From Planctomycetota bacterium (lineage in GTDB: Bacteria > Planctomycetota > Brocadiia > SM23-32): 11,605 bases of DNA. Below the pieces are notes generated by a model. That model was not told the origin of the DNA. It saw nothing but the letters and a program-made list of their open reading frames with translations, and did no database searches. The DNA lies in the NCBI GenBank assembly GCA_018400625.1, contig JAGYMJ010000608.1, positions 1-11,605 on the forward strand. Reading direction: 5' to 3'. This document shows, in pieces, positions 7,201 to 11,605 of the stretch. Each line of letters starts with the position of its first letter. The stretch's first letter is position 1. The translations under genes and the position numbers were made by a program.

Positions 7201-7229
7201 TTGCATTGTATCTGCTGATAGGGTAAAAT
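7201..7229 (+). promoter_or_regulatory. Predicted promoter of the FmdB-radical SAM-larC set
   Basis: TTGCAT (7201-7206), a 17-base spacer and TAAAAT (7224-7229) lie in the AT-rich divergent spacer (7031-7265). A start of transcription near 7236 would place the GGAGG ribosome binding site (7251-7255) and the ATG at 7266 directly downstream. The -10 matches 5/6 and the -35 only 3/6. The rest of the spacer holds two related AACGTT-containing motifs (7097-7112 and 7117-7130), with no other recognised element. Confidence 0.35.
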
Positions 7230-7265
7230 GAGTATGTTTTCTTATTTTATGGAGGAAAAAAAGGA

Positions 7266-7541
7266 ATGCCTACTTATGAATATGAATGTGAAGAATGCGA
7301 ACATATCTTTGAAAAATTTCAAGGTATCAATGACGACCCGCTTAAAAAATGCCCTGAATGCGCGGGCAAAGTCAGACGAGTAATCCATGGTGGCGCCGGG
7401 CTTGTTTTCAAAGGTTCAGGATTTTATATAACCGACAGCAGGAACAAGCGTTCAGGTAGTTCCAGCCAAAAAAAATCTGCACCGCCGTGTAAAAATGAAA
7501 ACGCCTCGTGTGCGGATTCATGCCCTGCGGCCGATAACTGA
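7266..7541 (+). CDS. FmdB-family zinc ribbon protein
   Basis: This 91-residue protein begins MPTYEYECEECEHIFEKFQ, the hallmark of the FmdB/CxxC regulatory-protein family. A zinc ribbon is formed by Cys8/Cys11 and Cys29/Cys32. The family is widespread and small. It was first named from a putative regulator of formamidase, and its molecular role is generally unclear. The glycine-rich segment GAGLVFKGSGFYITD (about 43-57) is also typical. A Ser/Lys-rich tail follows, with three further cysteines (Cys75, Cys82, Cys86) outside the ribbon. A strong GGAGG precedes the ATG. The radical SAM gene starts ten bases after the stop, so they are co-transcribed. Confidence 0.9.
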   Translation: MPTYEYECEECEHIFEKFQGINDDPLKKCPECAGKVRRVIHGGAGLVFKGSGFYITDSRNKRSGSSSQKKSAPPCKNENASCADSCPAADN

Positions 7542-7551
7542 TTGAGAGCAA

Positions 7552-8472
7552 ATGGCACAAAAATATGTTTATGGTCCGGTAAAATCACGTCGTCTCGGCA
7601 CTTCATTGGGCGTAGATATCGTACCGATGAAGACATGCAGTTTTGATTGCGTGTACTGTCAACTCGGTGGCGGCTTTCCCACAACTGTTAAACGTGACAG
7701 TTTTGTGCCGGTTGAAACTGTCCTGGCGCAGATAAAGGACAAACTGTCTTCGCCATCCGATCCGGACTATATCACTCTTGGTGGTTCCGGTGAAACGACT
7801 CTCAGCACTGATTTCGGGAAGATTGCTGCCTCTGTCAAAGAAATCTATGGGTTACCCGTATGTTTATTAACCAATGGGGCTCTTTTATGGATGGATGAAG
7901 TGTTGGAGGACTGTGCGCAGATGGATGTTATCGTCCCTAATCTTGACGCATGTGATGAGGAGACTTTCCAGCGGATTAATCGACCCCACCCCTCGTTAAG
8001 TTTTGAAAATGTGGTCAAAGGACTGGTCAGACTGCGCGAAAAATTTTGCGGAAATATCTGGTTGGAGATTTTTTTAGTCCCTGGAATAAACGACTCGCAA
8101 GAACAAATCAGGGCCTTTAGAAGATTGACGGAAGAGATCCGCCCCGATAAAATACAGTTGAATACCGCCGTTCGCCCACCGGCGGAAAAGTCGGTGCGAG
8201 CAATGAATTATAAACGTTTGGAAAACATCTGTTCACGGCTCGGTCCTCAGGCAGAAGTTATCATATCCGACCCGGAGCAAAAGAAGAATTGGGAGAATAT
8301 CAGTGAATCTGATATCATCGACCTTCTCCAACGCCGTCCCTGCACAAGCGAAGATATAGCTTCAACTTGCAAAAAAAACGCTGATGATGTTGAAGAGATG
8401 GTTAAAAAACTTGTGGAGCAGGGAAAGGTTAAAGTCACGGAAAATGACGGGAAGAAATTTTTCAAGGTCTGA
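7552..8472 (+). CDS. Radical SAM protein, COG0731 (wyosine-synthase-like) type
   Basis: The 306-residue protein carries SRRLGTSLGVDIVP (12-25) followed by the cluster motif CSFDCVYC (Cys29, Cys33, Cys36). The SAM-binding segment is GGSGETT (77-83). This N-terminal signature belongs to the COG0731 group, named after tRNA wyosine synthases but mostly made of bacterial proteins of unproven function. The TIM-barrel part extends to about 240. Residues from about 250 to the end (SDIIDLLQRRPCTSEDIAS onward) look like a small winged-helix domain that could bind nucleic acid. It lies ten bases after the FmdB-type gene and 28 before larC. The reaction cannot be assigned. True wyosine synthesis is archaeal/eukaryotic, so a bacterial RNA or protein substrate is more likely. 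Confidence 0.87.
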   Translation: MAQKYVYGPVKSRRLGTSLGVDIVPMKTCSFDCVYCQLGGGFPTTVKRDSFVPVETVLAQIKDKLSSPSDPDYITLGGSGETTLSTDFGKIAASVKEIYGLPVCLLTNGALLWMDEVLEDCAQMDVIVPNLDACDEETFQRINRPHPSLSFENVVKGLVRLREKFCGNIWLEIFLVPGINDSQEQIRAFRRLTEEIRPDKIQLNTAVRPPAEKSVRAMNYKRLENICSRLGPQAEVIISDPEQKKNWENISESDIIDLLQRRPCTSEDIASTCKKNADDVEEMVKKLVEQGKVKVTENDGKKFFKV

Positions 8473-8500
8473 CGCAAGTAACCACTAAACGGAATTTCAA

Positions 8501-9700
8501 ATGAAAACAGCTTTTTTCGACTGTTATAGCGGCATAAGCGGTGATATGTGCCTTGGGGCGCTCATCGATGCGGGCGTTCCTCTCGCCAGGATACGGGCCG
8601 AACTGGATAAATTGCCCGTCTCCGATTGGGAGATACGATCCGAGAAGGTCGTCAAAGGAGGGATTTCTGCCACTAAAGTCCATGTTGCTTTTGAACCGTC
8701 CCAGCATCCTTTGCGCACCCTCCCTGATATCCTTGAACTCATCCGTTCGGCTGACATCCCCTCTGGTGCTTCAGAAATAGCCGTCCGGATATTCAAAACG
8801 CTTGCACGGGCCGAAGCAGCGGTGCATAACTGTGCTGTAGAAGATGTGCATTTCCATGAAGTGGGAGCCTTAGATTCAATAATAGATATTACCGGCGGCG
8901 CATTGGCATTTTACGAACTCGGGATAGAAAAAGTGATGGTGTCCGAGATAGCGCTCGGGTACGGTGAAGTCGAAACCATGCATGGACGCCTGCCCATACC
9001 CGCACCCGCCACAAGCAGATTATTGAGGGGTTTCAGAGTAAAACAGGGGCCGGTTGAAAGAGAGCTGACGACCCCGACCGGAGCGGCTATCCTGCGCGGT
9101 CTCGCTGCGAATACACTATCGTCACCACCTGCTATGCGGCTGGAAAAGACGGGATATGGAGCGGGCTCCGCCGATCTGGAAGGGAGATCAAACACGTTGC
9201 GTGTTATGATCGGGGAGGTAGAAGAGCCGGTGACCGTACATTCAGATGAGGAAACAATCTGGATGGTGGAAACGAATATTGACGACATGACGGGCGAGGA
9301 GGTAGGTTTCCTTCTCGAACAGTCCTTTGAGCGGGGAGCTTTGGACGTTTTTATCACACCGATTCAAATGAAAAAAAATCGCCCGGCCTTTTGTTTCACG
9401 GTGCTTTGTTATACTGAAAAACGGCGGGATATAATCAACCATATTCTTGAAGACAGTTCGACCCTGGGGGTGCGTTACTGGCCCGCACAACGTTGCAAAC
9501 TGGATCGGGAAATCAAAAAAGTGCAAACGAAATGGGGGACTGTTGATGTTAAGGTATCCACACAATCGGGGCGACAAATCAAATTTAAACCGGAATTTCA
9601 ACAATGTCGACGCATCTCCGAAACCCAAGGTATAAGCTTGAAAGACGTTTATAAAGAGGTTGATAATGCCTATGAGAATGCTTATGAAGGAGATAAATAA
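8501..9700 (+). CDS. larC: LarC, nickel pincer cofactor biosynthesis (nickel insertion)
   Basis: LarC is the CTP-dependent enzyme that inserts nickel into the pyridinium bis-thiocarboxylate mononucleotide to make the NPN cofactor of lactate racemase-type enzymes. The N-terminus MKTAFFDCYSGISGDM is diagnostic of the family. It is followed by HFHEVGALDSIIDITG (117-132), TPTGAAIL (191-198), and ETNIDDMTGE (257-266) with MKKNRPA (290-296) in the C-terminal catalytic half. The length, 399 residues, is full. In Lactiplantibacillus larC is read through a programmed frameshift; here it is one uninterrupted frame. The His-rich stretch seen in some LarC linkers (near residue 240-250) is absent. CGGAA lies nine bases before the ATG. 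No larB, larE or larA is present, so the partner genes must be elsewhere or the protein serves another nickel enzyme. Confidence 0.93.
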   Translation: MKTAFFDCYSGISGDMCLGALIDAGVPLARIRAELDKLPVSDWEIRSEKVVKGGISATKVHVAFEPSQHPLRTLPDILELIRSADIPSGASEIAVRIFKTLARAEAAVHNCAVEDVHFHEVGALDSIIDITGGALAFYELGIEKVMVSEIALGYGEVETMHGRLPIPAPATSRLLRGFRVKQGPVERELTTPTGAAILRGLAANTLSSPPAMRLEKTGYGAGSADLEGRSNTLRVMIGEVEEPVTVHSDEETIWMVETNIDDMTGEEVGFLLEQSFERGALDVFITPIQMKKNRPAFCFTVLCYTEKRRDIINHILEDSSTLGVRYWPAQRCKLDREIKKVQTKWGTVDVKVSTQSGRQIKFKPEFQQCRRISETQGISLKDVYKEVDNAYENAYEGDK

Positions 9701-9758
9701 AGACGATTGGGAAGTTGATATCTCTGTTTTTCCCCGCCTTCTCTCAAAGCGTAATTAC

Positions 9759-9825
9759 TCAGTGAACCACGTGCTTTCCCCACCGTGCCCAATGCCGGTG
9801 GGGATTAAATGACGTGTTTCACTGA
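9759..9825. repeat. Palindromic dispersed repeat, copy 1 (complete)
   Basis: This 67-base element folds into two nested stems. The outer arms are TCAGTGAACCACGT (9759-9772) and ACGTGTTTCACTGA (9812-9825), pairing at 13 of 14 positions. Inside, CCCCACCG (9778-9785) pairs perfectly with CGGTGGGG (9796-9803) around the loop TGCCCAATGC. It fills the gap between the convergent larC and sensor genes, where it could end transcription from both sides. A second, same-oriented copy begins at 11563. No transposase or target-site duplication is visible. Confidence 0.75.
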
Positions 9826-9829
9826 ATAT

Positions 9830-11413
9830 TTACCCCGACGCTTTAGCATTAAGGCTGCGTTTAATGGCCCCGGATATTATCTTGGCAACGACGCCAAGCA
9901 ATTTCATTTGTTTGTCGTCCCACCTCTTATAGGAATGTACGGAATCAAATCCCATCATACCGATAACATGCCCTTCTAAGACGAGCGGAAACGAAACCAG
10001 CGATTTGATATTTTGCACCTTGAATTCTTGTTTTTCCGTTTCGGCACGTGCAGGCAAACTATCAACGTCATCAATGAGCACCGGCTTGTTATTTATAATT
10101 TGTTTATGCAGCCAACGATGTTCCTTTACAGGAAAATTTTGGATCCGGTCTTTTTGCGGTTGAACACCTTTTGCGCACCATTCGTGAATATTATCCATAA
10201 CCAGATTACCTTCGGAGTAAAGAAAGATGTAGCCGCGGTCCAACCCGTAATATCGGCCGATTTTCTCCAACGTCATATGCACCGCCTCATCTATTTCATC
10301 GCTCCGGGCATTCATCATTATTGATGATACCTCGGCGACAATCTCATGCAGCCCAAGATAGAAACGCAGTGCTTTGTTTGCCCTCTTTCGTTCGGTAATG
10401 TCCACATGCACACCAACTATACGATGCGGTATTCCTCTTTTATCCAATTCGTAGCTCTTACCCCGTCCCGATATCCATACCCAATCACCGTTTTTAGATT
10501 TGAGCCGGAATTCTTCTTCAAAAGGTTCTGCATTTTTAACGGCTTTTTTTATTGGCGGCACCACCCGGCTGCGATCGTCAGGATGCATCAGGTCGAGCCA
10601 GGATTGGAAATTGGCCGGGAATTCACCTGGCTCATAGCCGAGCATGCGATAGTATCGGGGAGAAAAATAGGTTTCATTGCTATTCAGGTCCCAGTGCCAA
10701 TAAGCATGTTCCGCAGCGTCCATTGCCAGCGCCAATTGCCGCCGGTTTTCGCTTAATTCTTCCTTGGTGGCACTTAATTTTTGCTCGCTTTCCCGCAATT
10801 CCTGAAGCAGGCGAACGTGATGATCGATCATTTCTTGCTGTTTCAGGCTATAACAGCCGAGTTCGGAGATCAGGTTGGCTAACTTTGAGTAAAAATTCAT
10901 GACAGTCGATATAGTCCCCTGATCAAATCGCGGCACATTTTCCAGGGCTTCGAGGTATTCTTCTTCATCAAATCCATAGCGTTTGGCCTGTTTGCGGAAA
11001 TAATCGTAGTCTAATTGTTCGCTCACAGAGAAAAACTGACCGCAAAAAACATTGCCGAGATGTTCACCGTCCACCATTATAGGAGTAGCCACATCCCAAA
11101 GGTTGTTTTTGCACTTGTAAAGTTTAAAATCCCCCTTTTCAACTCCTTTTGACAGTTCGATATCACTTTCGATACAATTTCTATTGGTTTCCGGATGGAT
11201 ACGATGAAACTTCGTGCAGATGTCCTGCCAGCCGTTCGATACCAGCACATTCCCTTCAATATCGACGATAGCCACCCCAATTCCGGTCAGAAAATAGAAA
11301 TCATCCATCATGGATTGTATCTGTGGTACATCGACAATATCTTTCAAAGTCGGTTTGCTTTCCGACGCATGCGCTTCCCCTTGCAGCAAACTCTCTCTCC
11401 GGCTTATTTTCAT
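9830..11413 (-). CDS. Sensor protein with PocR, PAS and GAF domains, no output domain
   Basis: The 527-residue soluble protein has three sensory modules. Residues about 25-190 form a PocR-type ligand-binding domain with its usual Cys66, Cys80 and Cys101, plus the GEHLGNVFCGQFF segment (116-128). A coiled coil spans about 195-225. A PAS/PAC fold of the PAS_3 type lies at about 228-345 (YFSPRYYRMLGYEPGEF; ending GVHVDITERKR). A GAF domain fills about 350-520 (SLVSFPLVLEGHVIGMMGFD). Such proteins normally end in a histidine kinase, GGDEF or HTH domain, but this one stops cleanly after the GAF. It may signal through a separate partner or be a truncated sensor. A repeat lies immediately beyond the stop. 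AAGGAG eight bases before the ATG fixes the start. No membrane segment is visible. Its ligand is unknown; PocR domains are thought to bind small hydrocarbon-type or glycol-related ligands. Confidence 0.9.
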   Translation of the reverse strand: MKISRRESLLQGEAHASESKPTLKDIVDVPQIQSMMDDFYFLTGIGVAIVDIEGNVLVSNGWQDICTKFHRIHPETNRNCIESDIELSKGVEKGDFKLYKCKNNLWDVATPIMVDGEHLGNVFCGQFFSVSEQLDYDYFRKQAKRYGFDEEEYLEALENVPRFDQGTISTVMNFYSKLANLISELGCYSLKQQEMIDHHVRLLQELRESEQKLSATKEELSENRRQLALAMDAAEHAYWHWDLNSNETYFSPRYYRMLGYEPGEFPANFQSWLDLMHPDDRSRVVPPIKKAVKNAEPFEEEFRLKSKNGDWVWISGRGKSYELDKRGIPHRIVGVHVDITERKRANKALRFYLGLHEIVAEVSSIMMNARSDEIDEAVHMTLEKIGRYYGLDRGYIFLYSEGNLVMDNIHEWCAKGVQPQKDRIQNFPVKEHRWLHKQIINNKPVLIDDVDSLPARAETEKQEFKVQNIKSLVSFPLVLEGHVIGMMGFDSVHSYKRWDDKQMKLLGVVAKIISGAIKRSLNAKASG

Positions 11414-11462
11414 TTTGAGCGCTCCTTAAAAAAGAGTTTATAAATGTGCCGATTGTCAATCC

Positions 11463-11477
11463 ATTCTTTCAAAGAAT
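11463..11477. promoter_or_regulatory. 15-bp palindrome in the sensor gene leader, operator candidate
   Basis: ATTCTTTCAAAGAAT is a perfect seven-base inverted repeat around one C. It lies 50 bases upstream of the sensor start codon, between the predicted promoter (11532-11559) and the ribosome binding site. Its position would suit a repressor site. It is AT-rich, so chance is not excluded. Confidence 0.3.
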
Positions 11478-11531
11478 AATACGGGCTAATTATCCTCAAA
11501 ATCAGTTCATTTCATTATCTATTTCCGATCC

Positions 11532-11559
11532 ATTATAATATATATTGCTGATTTGTAAG
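11532..11559 (-). promoter_or_regulatory. Predicted promoter of the sensor gene
   Basis: On the minus strand CTTACA (11559-11554), a 16-base spacer and a consensus TATAAT (11537-11532) point towards the sensor gene, giving a leader of about 110 bases. The -35 is a weak 4/6 match. The hexamer lies only three bases from the palindromic repeat copy at 11563, so the repeat could influence the promoter. Confidence 0.4.
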
Positions 11560-11562
11560 TCC

Positions 11563-11605
11563 TCAGTGAACCACGTAACATCACCACCGTGCCCTGTGCC
11601 GGTGG
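11563..11605. repeat. Palindromic dispersed repeat, copy 2 (cut by the window edge)
   Basis: TCAGTGAACCACGT (11563-11576) is identical to the outer arm of copy 1. CCACCG (11584-11589) and CGGTGG (11600-11605) form the same inner stem around TGCCCTGTGC. Over the shared 43 bases I count 36 identities. The differences lie in the spacer between arm and inner stem and in the loop. The closing outer arm should lie just beyond the window. The orientation is the same as copy 1. Confidence 0.72.

Noticed and set aside
9701..9829. CRISPR-like repeat
   Set aside because: Only two copies of the palindromic element exist in the window, more than 1.7 kb apart, with no regular spacers and no cas genes.

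Overview
The window reads as chromosomal DNA of moderate GC from an anaerobic, Gram-negative-type bacterium. Three things point to anaerobes: two oxygen-sensitive radical SAM enzymes, one of the anaerobic sulfatase-maturase type; LarC of the nickel-pincer cofactor pathway; and a PocR-type sensory domain. A periplasmic membrane-fusion protein and a secreted Arg/Glu-rich protein imply an outer membrane and periplasm. The gene mix would fit the Kiritimatiellota/Lentisphaerota side of the PVC group or a deltaproteobacterium-like anaerobe. That placement is a guess from gene content, not something the sequence proves.

Layout. The left edge may hold the last 17 codons of a plus-strand gene. It converges on a class I aspartate-type aminotransferase on the minus strand (112-1311). 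A 325-base divergent spacer follows, with a good minus-strand promoter and three related GGTTGT-type motifs, two of which form a long inverted repeat. On its other side is a small acidic hypothetical gene (1637-2008) with its own intrinsic terminator. Next comes a tight plus-strand set, 2103-6318: an N-acylglucosamine 2-epimerase-family protein, a radical SAM/SPASM protein of the anaerobic sulfatase-maturase type with a SEC-C tail, a STAS-domain protein, and a membrane-fusion (HlyD/AcrA-like) protein whose start overlaps the STAS stop. A 16-bp hairpin closes this set against a convergent gene for a secreted, extremely charged protein (6422-7030, minus).

A second plus-strand set, 7266-9700, encodes an FmdB-type zinc ribbon, a COG0731-type radical SAM protein and LarC. 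The right end is a minus-strand sensor protein (9830-11413) with PocR, PAS and GAF domains and no visible output domain. It is bracketed by two copies of a palindromic repeat (9759-9825 and 11563 to the window edge).

How the genes may work together. The 2103-6318 set looks like one transcription unit combining sugar epimerisation, radical-based peptide modification, a signalling-type STAS protein and an envelope adaptor. No sulfatase, no transporter partner for the adaptor and no anti-sigma kinase lies in the window, so the joint role is unknown. The maturase-like protein keeps all cluster cysteines and the catalytic Asp but has changed the motifs expected around the peptide substrate. The most interesting unexplained signals are this four-gene set, the bracketing palindromic repeats and the motif cluster between the divergent genes.
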